Assembly: GCA_031428695.1 (NCBI GenBank)
Contig: JANOYE010000295.1
Location: 1 to 36,043 of the forward strand
Reading direction: 5' to 3'
Origin: JANYCG01 sp031428695
GTDB taxonomy: Bacteria > Pseudomonadota > Gammaproteobacteria > Burkholderiales > Burkholderiaceae_C
Length of the DNA: 36,043 nt
Shown here: positions 23,442 through 31,644 of the stretch, one piece after another
Position numbering within the stretch: position 1 is the stretch's first letter
Layout of the letters: each line of letters opens with the position of its first letter
Translations under genes and position numbers: made by a program
The notes under the pieces: generated by a model
The model's database searches: none
What the model was told of the DNA's origin: nothing
What the model saw: only the letters and a program-made list of their open reading frames with translations

Positions 23442-24492
23442 CCATCACTTTTGCCATGCGGATGGCTTCGATCAAACTCGAAGCGTCCGCAATGCCCTCA
23501 CCGGCAATGTCAAAAGCGGTGCCGTGATCGGGGCTGGTGCGCACCAGGGGCAATCCCAACGTGACGTTGACGCCCTTCTCGACCCCCAGGTATTTCACCG
23601 GAATCAGCCCCTGGTCGTGGTACATCGCCACCACCGCGTCGAATTCACCCGGCTTGCCGTTGGCCGCGCGTGCACGCATGAACACGGTGTCTGGCGCGAA
23701 CGGCCCGTGGGCGTCGATGCCCTCACGGCGGGCTTGCGCAATGGCAGGGGCGATCACATCGATCTCCTCGCGCCCAAACAAACCGCCCTCGCCCGCATGC
23801 GGGTTCAGCCCAGCCACGCCGATTCGGGCTTTTCCGCCCAACTTTTGTCCCGACTCCTGCCCCAACATAGTGCGCAATGAGGTGTCAGCAATTCGCAAGG
23901 TTTGCAACACATTGTCATAAGTCACCGCCCGAATTGCGTCGGCCAAAGAGACATGAATGCTGACCAACACCACACGCAGTTCGTCATTGGCCAGCATCAT
24001 GCGTACCGGCAGTTCGGCGGTTGTTTTACCCAGGTGTTCTGCCGCGATGAACTGCAACATTTCGGTATGGCCGGGAAACCTTGAATGCGGCGGCCCGGCA
24101 GCAGCCAGCGCTTCTTTGTGCAAGGGTGCTGTGACCAGCGCCGCAATTTCGCCGCGTAGCGCCGCCTTGGCCGCCCAAACCACAGCGTTGGCGGCAATTT
24201 CTCCGGCTACACCGTTGATTTGTCCAACAGGAACCAGGGTAGCCAGCTCCTGAATTTGAAGCACTGGAATTGCGCGTGGCGGCACGTTTTTCACGTCCTG
24301 GGCCGATTCAATTTGCACGACAGGCCAGGGGATTTGGCCCGCGCTGATGAACCCAACGGCGCGCCGCAGGGTGGCCACATCACCCACCACGAAGCACGCG
24401 GCGGTGACTTGCGGTGCGTCCCGGAACGCCTTGGCGATGATCTCCGGGCCAATGCCGGCCGGGTCGCCCAAGGTAATAGCAATGGGTTTCAT
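23419..24492 (-). CDS. pdxA: 4-hydroxythreonine-4-phosphate dehydrogenase
   Basis: 357 aa NAD-dependent, metal-dependent dehydrogenase of the DXP-dependent pyridoxal 5'-phosphate pathway. Seen: N-terminal MKPIAITLGDPAGIGPEIIAKAF, LVTAPLHKEALAAAG, GHTEMLQFIA, the metal-binding GLNPHAGEGGLFGREE and AMYHDQGLIPVKYLG, and VRTSPDHGTAFDIAGEG near the end. Length is standard. The ATG at 24492 was chosen; a TTG two codons upstream is also open. No Shine-Dalgarno is visible, since the bases just before the ATG belong to repeat copy 3. Copy 2 covers its stop codon, so the gene is bracketed by an inverted pair of the same repeat, and its last codons are repeat-derived (VFSTGRP). Confidence 0.94.
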   Translation of the reverse strand: MKPIAITLGDPAGIGPEIIAKAFRDAPQVTAACFVVGDVATLRRAVGFISAGQIPWPVVQIESAQDVKNVPPRAIPVLQIQELATLVPVGQINGVAGEIAANAVVWAAKAALRGEIAALVTAPLHKEALAAAGPPHSRFPGHTEMLQFIAAEHLGKTTAELPVRMMLANDELRVVLVSIHVSLADAIRAVTYDNVLQTLRIADTSLRTMLGQESGQKLGGKARIGVAGLNPHAGEGGLFGREEIDVIAPAIAQARREGIDAHGPFAPDTVFMRARAANGKPGEFDAVVAMYHDQGLIPVKYLGVEKGVNVTLGLPLVRTSPDHGTAFDIAGEGIADASSLIEAIRMAKVMVFSTGRP

Positions 24493-24499
24493 GGGCAAT

Positions 24500-24576
24500 T
24501 TTGCGACGGGCCGCCCCTAGCAAAATTAGCCCCCTCGGGGGGCAGCGCAGTACACGAAGTGACAAGCGTGGGGGCC
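24500..24576 (-). repeat. GC-rich repeat family 2, copy 3 (inverted, between NIF3-like gene and pdxA)
   Basis: Read on the minus strand it begins GGCCCCCACGCTTGTCACTT, continues CGTGTACTGCGCTGCCCCCC, GAGGGGGC, TAATTTTGCTAGGGGCGGCC and CGTCGCAAAATTG. The start is closest to copy 1 (TCACTTCGTGTA) and the end to copy 2 (TAGGGGCGGCCCGTCG). It lies upstream of the pdxA start and downstream of the NIF3-like gene, both on the minus strand, and could terminate the latter. Confidence 0.8.
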
Positions 24577-24580
24577 ATAT

Positions 24581-25363
24581 TCATGCCGGGTTGTCGATGT
24601 CGATGAACTCGTGTTCCAGGCCGAATTGCCTGGCGACATGATCGGCCACTGCGGGCGCGCCATACCGCTCGGTCGCATGGTGCCCGCAGGCCAGGTAGGC
24701 CACGCCGCATTCCCGCGCGCAATGCGCTTGCGGCTCGGAGATCTCGCCAGTGATGAAGGCGTCGGCCCCGGCGGCAATGGCGGCTTCAAAATAGCTCTGC
24801 GCGCCACCCGTGCACCAGGCTACTTTTTTGATGGTTTTATCGGGCACATCCACCAGGGCGACTGGCCGTTTCAACACCCGCTCCACATGGTTCGCCAAAC
24901 TCGCCGCCTTGGCAAAATTGCGCCCATCCGCACGGGCGCCGAAAAAACCCAAATTTTGCTCACCAAAACGCCCAGCAGCGCCGTCAAACGCTTTCAGGCC
25001 CAACATCAGCCCAAGCTGCTGGTTGTTGCCCAACTCGGCGTGCGCGTCCAGCGGCAGGTGGTAGGCAAACAGGTTGATGTCATGTTGCAGCAAGAGCGAG
25101 AGCCGTTGTTTCATCCAGCCCGTCACGCGCCCGTCTTGACCGCGCCAGAACAGGCCGTGGTGGACAAAAATGGCATCGGCCTGGGCCTCGATGGCGGCTT
25201 CGATCAGGGCGCGGCTGGCGGTGACTCCGGAGACGATTTTCCGGACGCGGTCTTTGCCCTCGACTTGCAAGCCGTTGGGGCCGTAATCAGTGAAGCGTTC
25301 GGGTTGCAGCAACGCATCAAAAGCCTGCGTGAGCGCGGTGCGGGAGACGTGCCGGGGTGCCAT
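24581..25363 (-). CDS. NIF3-like dinuclear metal centre protein (YbgI family)
   Basis: 260 aa, normal for the bacterial YbgI/NIF3 group. Seen: N-terminal FTDYGPNGLQVEG, AIFVHHGLFWRGQDGRVTG with the conserved HHG metal ligands, HLPLDAHAELGNN, WCTGGAQSYFEAAIAAGADAFITGEISEPQAHCARECGVAYLACGHHATERYG with further ligands (GHHATE). The family binds two metal ions; proposed roles include GTP cyclohydrolase-related or cofactor repair activity, but the function is not settled. The ATG at 25361-25363 gives the usual N-terminus. It lies upstream of pdxA on the same strand, with a repeat element between the two. Confidence 0.9.
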   Translation of the reverse strand: MAPRHVSRTALTQAFDALLQPERFTDYGPNGLQVEGKDRVRKIVSGVTASRALIEAAIEAQADAIFVHHGLFWRGQDGRVTGWMKQRLSLLLQHDINLFAYHLPLDAHAELGNNQQLGLMLGLKAFDGAAGRFGEQNLGFFGARADGRNFAKAASLANHVERVLKRPVALVDVPDKTIKKVAWCTGGAQSYFEAAIAAGADAFITGEISEPQAHCARECGVAYLACGHHATERYGAPAVADHVARQFGLEHEFIDIDNPA

Positions 25364-25429
25364 GGGTTGCGATTGTCACTCAGCCAGGGCGCGCGCCGAG
25401 TTTGGCGTGTCGGGTGTCGCGTGTCGGGC

Positions 25430-25699
25430 TCAGCGCTTTTTCAATCGGTCAAACTTGCGCCAATATTGAAACTCGTCCTCATGAATCTCAATATCCAGCT
25501 CGGAGACGCGCATTTGCAGGCGCTCTTGCACATCGGCCACCGCCTGGTTGTAGACCAGGGGCCCAAGCTCCTCCAGAAAATAGCCAAGCAGCGCGCCGGC
25601 AGCGATGTTGCCGATTTTTTCGGCCATGTTTTCTTGGAAATAGCGCTCGATGGAAGTGATGGCTTCTTTCTTCACTTCTTTGGACAATTCAATCGGCAT
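25430..25699 (-). CDS. DUF2164 family small protein
   Basis: 89 aa, rich in charged helices: MPIELSKEVKKEAITSIERY, then FQENMAEKIGNIAAGALLGY, FLEELGPLVYNQAVADVQER, ending with EFQYWRKFDRLKKR. The pattern (start PIELSKE, EIGnLaAG.LL.FF.eEiGP.iYNQav.D) matches what I recall as DUF2164. Its function is unknown. It stands alone between the NIF3-like gene and the long intergenic region before the HtrA gene; its stop and the NIF3-like start are 66 bp apart, with a short GTGTCGGG repetition in the gap. No membrane segment is evident. Confidence 0.75.
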   Translation of the reverse strand: MPIELSKEVKKEAITSIERYFQENMAEKIGNIAAGALLGYFLEELGPLVYNQAVADVQERLQMRVSELDIEIHEDEFQYWRKFDRLKKR

Positions 25700-26013
25700 C
25701 GTGGTCAGGCATCATTGGGAAGCCGCCATTTTGGGGCAAATCGCGCCCTGCCAGTGGCCAAATCGTTTGGGAAATCGAACTTTCAAGTCCGTTTAACTGC
25801 TACTTTTAATATAGCATAGTATTCATATAATACGTGACTTGGATGCCAATCTTTCTTATAAACTTTGTTTTTCGACCTCCTGGGCGTCAATCAACCCCAA
25901 TATGGGTACTATTTTGAAAAACCGGGAAGTGCGTCGAAAGGATGGCCCAGGCGCGCCAGGACGGCGACTGCGTCTGCCATTGCAATTACCCGGCGCGCCC
26001 TACAATTTACGCC
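25700..26013. other. 314 bp intergenic region with repeat family 1 copy C and the htrA promoter
   Basis: Between the divergent DUF2164 and HtrA genes. It holds an AT-rich section at 25797-25865 (TTAATATAGCATAG, CATATAATACGTGACTTGGA, TGCCAATCTTTC) that is a copy of repeat family 1. Near the 3' end a TACAAT at 26001-26006 lies only 7 bp before the HtrA ATG, with TTGCAA at 25980-25985 upstream, so the mRNA may be leaderless or nearly so. An open frame from 25942 that joins the HtrA frame lacks a usable Shine-Dalgarno and was not taken as coding. I see no RNA gene or further small ORF. Confidence 0.6.
25797..25865 (+). repeat. Repeat family 1, copy C
   Basis: TGCTACTTTTAATATAGCAT then CATATAATACGTGACTTGGA, TGCCAATCTTTCTTATAAAC. 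It shares ATACGTGACTT and TGCCAT/TGCCAAT with copy E (35385-35456), and CGTGACTTGG-GCCAAT with copy D (30521-30603). Intergenic, same orientation as the other copies. Confidence 0.75.
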
Positions 26014-27177
<1,164 letters not shown>

Positions 27178-27192
27178 ACCCGCCGGTTTACG

Positions 27193-28023
27193 TCAGGTTT
27201 TCGCGGCTTGCGCCGCATCTTCCGGCGCTTTTGTGTGTTTGATGAACACGCGCGCTGCGATGATGCCCACCTCGTACAGCAGCACCATCGGCACCAGCAA
27301 GGCGATCATGGAGACCGGGTCGGGCGGCGTCACCAGGCCGGCCACCGCCGCCGCGCCGACGACAAAATAGGTGCGAAACGCCTTCAATTGCTCAATCGTC
27401 ACGATCTTCATGCGCGCCAGAATCACCACCGCAATCGGCACCTCAAACGCCACGCCAAAGGCGATGAACATGGTGATGACGAAATCAAGGTAGGCCTCGA
27501 TGTCAGGGCTCACGGCCACCGAGGTGGGCGACATTTTCTGGATCGCCGGAAAGGCCTGCCCAAAGACGAAAAAGTAACAAAACGCCGCGCCCGCGTAAAA
27601 AAGAATCGTGCTCGCAGCCACCAGCGGCAACACCAGTTTCTTCTCGTGGCGGTACAGGCCTGGCGCGACAAAAGCCCACACTTGGTAAAGGATCCACGGC
27701 AAAGTGAGGCCAATCGCCGCCAGCACCGAGACTTTGATCGGCACCAGAAACGGCGAGACCACGCCCACGGCGATCATCTTCGAGCCTTCGGGCAGCGCCT
27801 TCACCAGCGGTTTGGCCAGCAGGTCGTACATCTCGGACGGCCCTGGGTAAAACAGCAAAACCACCAGCACGGCGACGATGCCGTACATCGCCATCAAGAG
27901 GCGGTCTCGCAGCTCGACCAAATGCTGCACAAACGGCTGCTCGGTGCCCGCCAGTTCGTCTACTTTCGCAGCGTCCTGAGTGGCATCTTTTTTGTCGTCG
28001 GATTTGGATTCGGTGTCAGCCAT
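27193..28023 (-). CDS. tatC: Sec-independent protein translocase subunit TatC
   Basis: 276 aa inner-membrane protein with six helices; TatC recognises twin-arginine signal peptides and starts translocation of folded proteins. Seen: an N-terminal charged extension (ESKSDDKKDATQDAAK) before the family start EQPFVQHLVELRDRLLMA, FLVPIKVSVLAAIGLTLPWILYQVWAFVAPGLYRHEKK, and FGVAFEVPIAVVILARMKIV with the conserved FGVAFE. The ATG at 28023 was chosen over a TTG one codon earlier. It lies 7 bp downstream of tatB in the tatA-tatB-tatC cluster. Together with the Rieske subunit petA it is relevant, since Rieske proteins are Tat substrates in many bacteria. Confidence 0.95.
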   Translation of the reverse strand: MADTESKSDDKKDATQDAAKVDELAGTEQPFVQHLVELRDRLLMAMYGIVAVLVVLLFYPGPSEMYDLLAKPLVKALPEGSKMIAVGVVSPFLVPIKVSVLAAIGLTLPWILYQVWAFVAPGLYRHEKKLVLPLVAASTILFYAGAAFCYFFVFGQAFPAIQKMSPTSVAVSPDIEAYLDFVITMFIAFGVAFEVPIAVVILARMKIVTIEQLKAFRTYFVVGAAAVAGLVTPPDPVSMIALLVPMVLLYEVGIIAARVFIKHTKAPEDAAQAAKT

Positions 28024-28030
28024 CAATCAT

Positions 28031-28498
28031 TCAACCAAGCCGCTGCGGCCTGAAGCGGGCCACCCGCGCCGCGCCTGAAAGCGCTTTGGTGCGGGTTCCA
28101 GTGCGGGCTTTGTACCAATTGGGCGTGGCGCCCTGTTTGATGCGCCATTTTTTCTTCGGGTGTTTGTATTCGGGAAAACTCGGCGGCGGCGGCGCCAGCG
28201 TGGTGTTGCTGTTGAGGCCGTCGGTCGCGTCGGCCCAGGTTTTTTCGAAATCGCTGCTGGTGGTTTGAATGGAGCTTTCCACGTCGCGCGCGGCGTTCTC
28301 CATGGTGTCTTTCATCTTCTTAAGCTCATCCAGCTCCATCGAACGGCTGACTTCGGCCTTCACATCGGCCACATAACGGCGCGCGCGGCCCAAAAGCGTG
28401 CCAATCGTTTTGGCCAAGCCAGGCAGCTTCTCCGGGCCGATAACGATCAGTGCGATGCCGCCGATGATGGCCAGCTTGGTGACGCCAATATCAAGCAC
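28031..28498 (-). CDS. tatB: Sec-independent protein translocase subunit TatB
   Basis: 155 aa single-span membrane protein that forms the Tat receptor with TatC. Seen: N-terminal helix LDIGVTKLAIIGGIALIVIGPEKLPGLAKTIGTLLGRARRYVADVKAEV, including the GPEKLP hinge typical of TatB, followed by an amphipathic helix (SRSMELDELKKMKDTMENAARDVESSIQ) and a proline-rich, basic tail (APPPPSFPEYKHPKKKWRIKQG). The start is GTG at 28496-28498, since no ATG is available before the helix. It lies 80 bp downstream of tatA and 7 bp upstream of tatC. TatB length and tail are variable in the family. Confidence 0.93.
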   Translation of the reverse strand: MLDIGVTKLAIIGGIALIVIGPEKLPGLAKTIGTLLGRARRYVADVKAEVSRSMELDELKKMKDTMENAARDVESSIQTTSSDFEKTWADATDGLNSNTTLAPPPPSFPEYKHPKKKWRIKQGATPNWYKARTGTRTKALSGAARVARFRPQRLG

Positions 28499-28578
28499 TT
28501 AGACACAGCCTTCGCGCAACTTCTGCAAACGCGCAGTCAGGTTGTTGCAGGCCTTCTGGCCAGGTTCAGACAAGGGTT

Positions 28579-28842
28579 TCAGCTCTTTGTTTTGGCTTCA
28601 ACGTCAATCGTGTCTTTGGCGGCGGCGGTCGCGCCAGCGGCGGCAGTGCCGACTTGCTGGGTCGCCGGGGCGGCGGCGGCGGCGGCGTCCGCAGCGGCCT
28701 TGTCTGCGCCGTCTTTCATGCCGTCTTTGAAGCCTTTGACTGCGCCGCCCAGGTCAGAGCCGATGTTGCGCAGTTTCTTGGTGCCGAAGATGACGATGAT
28801 GATGACCAGGAAGATGATCAGGTGTGTGGTGGACAAGCCCAT
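28579..28842 (-). CDS. tatA: Sec-independent protein translocase subunit TatA
   Basis: 87 aa single-span protein that oligomerises to form the Tat conduit. Seen: the N-terminal helix LSTTHLIIFLVIIIVIFGTKKLRNIGSDLGGAVKGFKDGMKD with the FGTKKL hinge and the amphipathic helix, then an alanine-rich low-complexity tail (ADKAAADAAAAAAPAT, and so on). The tail is encoded by a GGC/GCC run at about 28660-28700 that looks prone to slippage. The start ATG at 28842 is preceded by AGGAG. First of tatA-tatB-tatC, downstream of the HIT gene on the same strand. Confidence 0.95.
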   Translation of the reverse strand: MGLSTTHLIIFLVIIIVIFGTKKLRNIGSDLGGAVKGFKDGMKDGADKAAADAAAAAAPATQQVGTAAAGATAAAKDTIDVEAKTKS

Positions 28843-28894
28843 GTGGTGCTCCTAAGGAATTGTGGTGATTTTACGCGCCCAATCAGCCGCTCTC

Positions 28895-29278
28895 TCAACC
28901 TTTCAGCCAAGGGCGGGGGCCACCGGTGACATGAATGTGGAGATGGTGGATTTCCTGGCGCCCTTCAGCGCCAATATTCGAGATCAAACGAAAGCCCCCT
29001 TCAGGATAAGGGTTACAGCCTTCTTGCAGGGCCAGCTTGGGCACCAGCACCATCATGCGGCCCATCAACCCGGCGTGTTCGTCGGTCAATTGCGCCATGG
29101 AGGGAATATGCGCCTTCGGGATCACCAGAAAATGCACCGGCGCCCAGGGGTTGATGTCGTGAAAAGCAAACAACTCGGCGTCTTCGTAGACTTTTTTCGA
29201 CGGGATTATGCCCGCCGCGATTTTGCAGAACAGGCAATTGGGGTCGTGGTGTACACCCGGTTTCGCACCATCGGTCAT
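28895..29278 (-). CDS. HIT family (HinT-like) nucleotide phosphoramidase
   Basis: 127 aa cytosolic histidine-triad protein. Seen: N-terminal CLFCKIAAGIIPSKKVYED (CxFCxI opening), the DINPWAPVHFLVIPKAHI segment and the histidine triad HHLHIHVTGG (HxHxHxx) near residue 115. HinT enzymes hydrolyse AMP-lysine and adenosine phosphoramidates; the physiological substrate is open. The N-terminal GAKPGVHHDPN is a short extension. It lies between the DUF4870 gene and tatA, all on the minus strand; hisIE-HIT-tat neighbourhoods are familiar from Burkholderiales. It starts 4 bp after the DUF4870 stop. Confidence 0.93.
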   Translation of the reverse strand: MTDGAKPGVHHDPNCLFCKIAAGIIPSKKVYEDAELFAFHDINPWAPVHFLVIPKAHIPSMAQLTDEHAGLMGRMMVLVPKLALQEGCNPYPEGGFRLISNIGAEGRQEIHHLHIHVTGGPRPWLKG

Positions 29279-29282
29279 CGGC

Positions 29283-29684
29283 TCAATTCCCCACCGCGCG
29301 GTTGTTGTTCATCGCCACCATGCCGCGCACGATGCGGTACAGGAACCAGATCGAGATGGTCGCCCAGGCAATGGCGCCCGGCAGGTACAGCAGCAGGAAC
29401 AGCGGAAACGTCAGCACATACAAGACACCCGCCCAAATCACCGAGCGGATGCGCCAGCTGAAGTGGCTGGCCTGCCAGGTGCCTTCGGCTTCGTCTTTTT
29501 TCACCAAGTCGATCACCAGCGCAACGATCAACAGCAACGCGCCGAATTGGCCGCCCGGAACGAGGGCGCCAATGGCCACGATCAAGTGCATCACATAACT
29601 GATCCAGCCCACGGCTTTTAGGCTTTGGGCTTTTTCCGAATCTATGGCCCGCACGTCCACAATGTCACCTGCCGCGTTGTTCAT
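29283..29684 (-). CDS. DUF4870-like small membrane protein
   Basis: 133 aa with three to four predicted membrane segments: AVGWISYVMHLIVAIGALV, FGALLLIVALVIDLV, SVIWAGVLYVLTFPLFLLLYL and AIAWATISIWFLYRIVRG, and a charged amphipathic stretch (KKDEAEGTWQASHFSWRIRS) between the second and third. The pattern of W-x-x-x-HF-xWRIRS is what I associate with DUF4870 proteins; function unknown. Its ATG overlaps the hisE stop codon (ATGA at 29681-29684), so it is translationally coupled to the end of the his operon, which suggests cotranscription rather than a role in histidine synthesis. Confidence 0.75.
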   Translation of the reverse strand: MNNAAGDIVDVRAIDSEKAQSLKAVGWISYVMHLIVAIGALVPGGQFGALLLIVALVIDLVKKDEAEGTWQASHFSWRIRSVIWAGVLYVLTFPLFLLLYLPGAIAWATISIWFLYRIVRGMVAMNNNRAVGN

Positions 29685-30088
29685 GATGTACCTTTCAAGT
29701 GTTGCCCGTCACGCACTATTCGCTCTTCTTGCTCACGTTGGCCCGCCTTGCGCGAGGCTTTTTCTTCCAGCCCACTGATGCCAACGCGCCGATCCAGCTC
29801 GGCGATGACATCTTTGGGCGCCAAACCGTAATGCGCCAGCGCCACCAGGCTGTGAAACCACAAATCGGCCGTCTCGGCGACGATTTTCTCCTGCAACGCT
29901 GCCGTGTTGCCGCCGTGGCTGGCGTCTTTGCAGGCCATCACCATCTCGGTGGCCTCTTCGCCGATTTTTTTCAAAAACGCGTCTGGCCCCTTGTGCAGCA
30001 GGCGCGCAACGTAACTCGTCTCTGGGTTGCCGCTTTTGCGCGCCTCTAAAACCTGCGCCAAATTGTCGAGTGAATCGTTGGATGTCAT
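29681..30088 (-). CDS. hisE: Phosphoribosyl-ATP pyrophosphatase
   Basis: 135 aa. Second step of histidine synthesis: phosphoribosyl-ATP to phosphoribosyl-AMP plus pyrophosphate. MazG-like fold. Seen: LAQVLEARKSGNPETSYVARLLHKGPDAFLKKIGEEATEMVMACKD, with the KIGEEATEMVMA acidic motif that binds magnesium, and ETADLWFHSLVALAHYGL. The ATG at 30088 (MTSNDSLDN) was used; the upstream frame to 30160 lies partly across the 3' end of hisI. Monofunctional HisE separate from HisI, as in many betaproteobacteria. The C-terminal tail after GISGLEEKASRK is extra. Its stop overlaps the DUF4870 start. Confidence 0.94.
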   Translation of the reverse strand: MTSNDSLDNLAQVLEARKSGNPETSYVARLLHKGPDAFLKKIGEEATEMVMACKDASHGGNTAALQEKIVAETADLWFHSLVALAHYGLAPKDVIAELDRRVGISGLEEKASRKAGQREQEERIVRDGQHLKGTS

Positions 30089-30108
30089 GCGGCCTTTGAA
30101 TGGTGGGG

Positions 30109-30507
30109 CTATTTGTAGATCGTGGTCGGGTCTTTCAAGACCGGCTCGATCACTTCCCACTGGTTATTTTTAAGCACGCTGAAAAAACAACTGTGGCGGC
30201 CAGTGTGGCAGGAAATTCCGGGCTCATGCCCCAACTGCGTCACCTTGAGCAGCACCACGTCATTGTCGCAATCAACGCGAATTTCATGCACGGTTTGCAC
30301 ATGGCCCGACTCCTCGCCCTTGGGCCACAAGCGCCTGCGTGAGCGGCTGAAATAGACCGCTTTTCCGGTCTCCGCCGTCGCCAGCAAAGCCTCGCGGTTC
30401 ATCCAGGCGAACATCAACACGTCGCCCGAGGATTGCTCTTGTGCGATCACGGGAACCAGGCCTTTTTCGTCCCATTGAATGTCGTTTAACCAGTTTGGCG
30501 GGTTCAT
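30109..30507 (-). CDS. hisI: Phosphoribosyl-AMP cyclohydrolase
   Basis: 132 aa. Third step of histidine synthesis: opens the adenine ring of phosphoribosyl-AMP, zinc dependent. Seen: LVPVIAQEQSSGDVLMFAWMNREALLAT, GKAVYFSRSRRRLWPKGEESGHVQTVHEIRVDCDNDVVLLKVTQLG, with VDCDND (magnesium/zinc ligands) and the cysteine/histidine motif SCHTGRHSCFF. Length is that of a monofunctional HisI. The ATG at 30507 gives MNPPNWLNDIQWDEKG. The gap to hisF on the upstream side is 106 bp and is filled by a repeat, and the hisE ATG follows 20 bp after its stop. Confidence 0.94.
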   Translation of the reverse strand: MNPPNWLNDIQWDEKGLVPVIAQEQSSGDVLMFAWMNREALLATAETGKAVYFSRSRRRLWPKGEESGHVQTVHEIRVDCDNDVVLLKVTQLGHEPGISCHTGRHSCFFSVLKNNQWEVIEPVLKDPTTIYK

Positions 30508-30520
30508 CCGGCTATTTTCA

Positions 30521-30603
30521 GTGATTTTGATTTGCTATATTTTGCGCAGCTGCTTACGCATATATTTCGTGACTTGGGGGCCAATTTGGTTTAAGAAATT
30601 GAC
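30521..30603 (+). repeat. Repeat family 1, copy D (between hisI and hisF)
   Basis: GTGATTTTGATTTGCTATAT, then TTTGCGCAGCTGCTTACGCA, TATATTTCGTGACTTGGGGG, CCAATTTGGTTTAAGAAATT. The GCAGCTGCTTACGCATAT half is intact and the CGTGACTT core is present, so this is the most complete copy. It lies in the 106 bp gap of the his operon, AT-rich against GC-rich flanks. Confidence 0.8.
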
Positions 30604-30613
30604 AAAATCAAGC

Positions 30614-31414
30614 TCAGAGCCGCACCGGAATGCCACTGGCTGCCATGCGCGCTTTGGCCTGGGCCACCGTGTATTCGCCATAGTGGAAGATGCTGGCCGC
30701 CAGCACCGCGTCAGCCCCGCCTATTTTGATGCCGTTGACGAGATCATCCAGGTTGCCGACGCCGCCCGAGGCGATCACCGGCACGTCAACCGCGTCGCTC
30801 ACGGCGCGGGTGAGCTCGAGGTCGAAGCCAGATTTGGTGCCGTCGCGGTCCATGCTGGTGAGCAAAATTTCGCCCGCGCCGCGCCGCGTCATCTCGACGG
30901 CCCACTTCACCGCGTCAAGCCCGGTGTTTTTGCGGCCACCGTGGCTGAAGACGTCCCAGCCGGGGCCGATCTCCATCCCGCGTGCGTCTATTCGCTTCGC
31001 ATCCGCGACCGAACGCCGCTTCGCATCAATCGCCACAACGATGCACTGCGCGCCGTATTTGGCCGAGGCCGCGTCGATCACGTCCGGATTGGCAATCGCT
31101 GCTGAGTTGAAGCTGGTTTTGTCGGCGCCCGCGTTCAAGAGGCGCCGCACGTCGTCCACCGTGCGCACGCCACCGCCCACGGTGAGCGGAATGAAGACTT
31201 GCGACGCCACCGCTTCGATCATGTGCAGGATCAAACCGCGGTTGTCGCTGGTAGCGGTGATGTCCAAAAAGGTGAGTTCGTCCGCGCCCTGCTCGTTGTA
31301 ACGCGCGGCAATTTCTACCGGGTCACCCGCGTCGCGAAGTTCGACGAAATTGACGCCTTTGACGACACGGCCACCGGTTACGTCAAGGCAGGGGATGATT
31401 CGTTTGGCGAGCAT
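30614..31414 (-). CDS. hisF: Imidazole glycerol phosphate synthase cyclase subunit
   Basis: 266 aa TIM-barrel cyclase that, with HisH, converts PRFAR and ammonia to imidazole glycerol phosphate and AICAR. Seen: N-terminal MLAKRIIPCLDVTGGRVVKGVNF with the catalytic aspartate in CLDV, FLDITATSDNRGL, PLTVGGGVRTVDDVRRLLNAGADK, the second catalytic region LTSMDRDGTKSGFDLELT and VIASGGVGNLDDL. The ATG at 31414 gives the canonical N-terminus. In the usual Burkholderiales order it would follow hisA directly; here a radical SAM gene and a vapB/vapC pair lie between. A TATTAT at 31435-31440 on the minus strand, 20 bp before the ATG, could supply a new promoter. Confidence 0.95.
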   Translation of the reverse strand: MLAKRIIPCLDVTGGRVVKGVNFVELRDAGDPVEIAARYNEQGADELTFLDITATSDNRGLILHMIEAVASQVFIPLTVGGGVRTVDDVRRLLNAGADKTSFNSAAIANPDVIDAASAKYGAQCIVVAIDAKRRSVADAKRIDARGMEIGPGWDVFSHGGRKNTGLDAVKWAVEMTRRGAGEILLTSMDRDGTKSGFDLELTRAVSDAVDVPVIASGGVGNLDDLVNGIKIGGADAVLAASIFHYGEYTVAQAKARMAASGIPVRL

Positions 31415-31455
31415 GGTGTAGTTCGAGACAAAAAATAATACTGCCAATTCGTGGT

Positions 31456-31644
31456 CTAAGGCGTGTTTGCGGAAGCGATGACTTTTATCGGCACATTGAC
31501 AGTTTTGCGCCGCGCCATCGAGCCTTCCCCGCCCGCTGTTGGTTGACCAATAAAAGCGCCTAGCGTTGGCCCGCTTTTTAAGTGATTTCTTCTGAACAGA
31601 AATTCAAACACCTCGCGCGTCCAAACTCTTCGGCCCATCTGCTC
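31456..31644 (-). pseudogene. 3' continuation of the BchE-like frame beyond an in-frame amber codon
   Basis: The frame of the BchE-like gene stops with TAG at 31645-31647 but stays open on the far side for 62 codons (EQMGRRVWTREVFEFLFRRN and on to 31456). The text fits the C-terminal end that I expect for such proteins (a WYxRMGRRVW-like stretch), with TAG where a tyrosine codon would be. Either the protein is truncated or the amber codon is read through. It ends about 40 bp before the hisF start. Confidence 0.6.

Noticed and set aside
24611..25819. Plus-strand open frame of 402 codons opposite the NIF3-like and DUF2164 genes
   Set aside because: The minus strand encodes conserved metal-binding motifs; the plus frame has none and crosses intergenic DNA.
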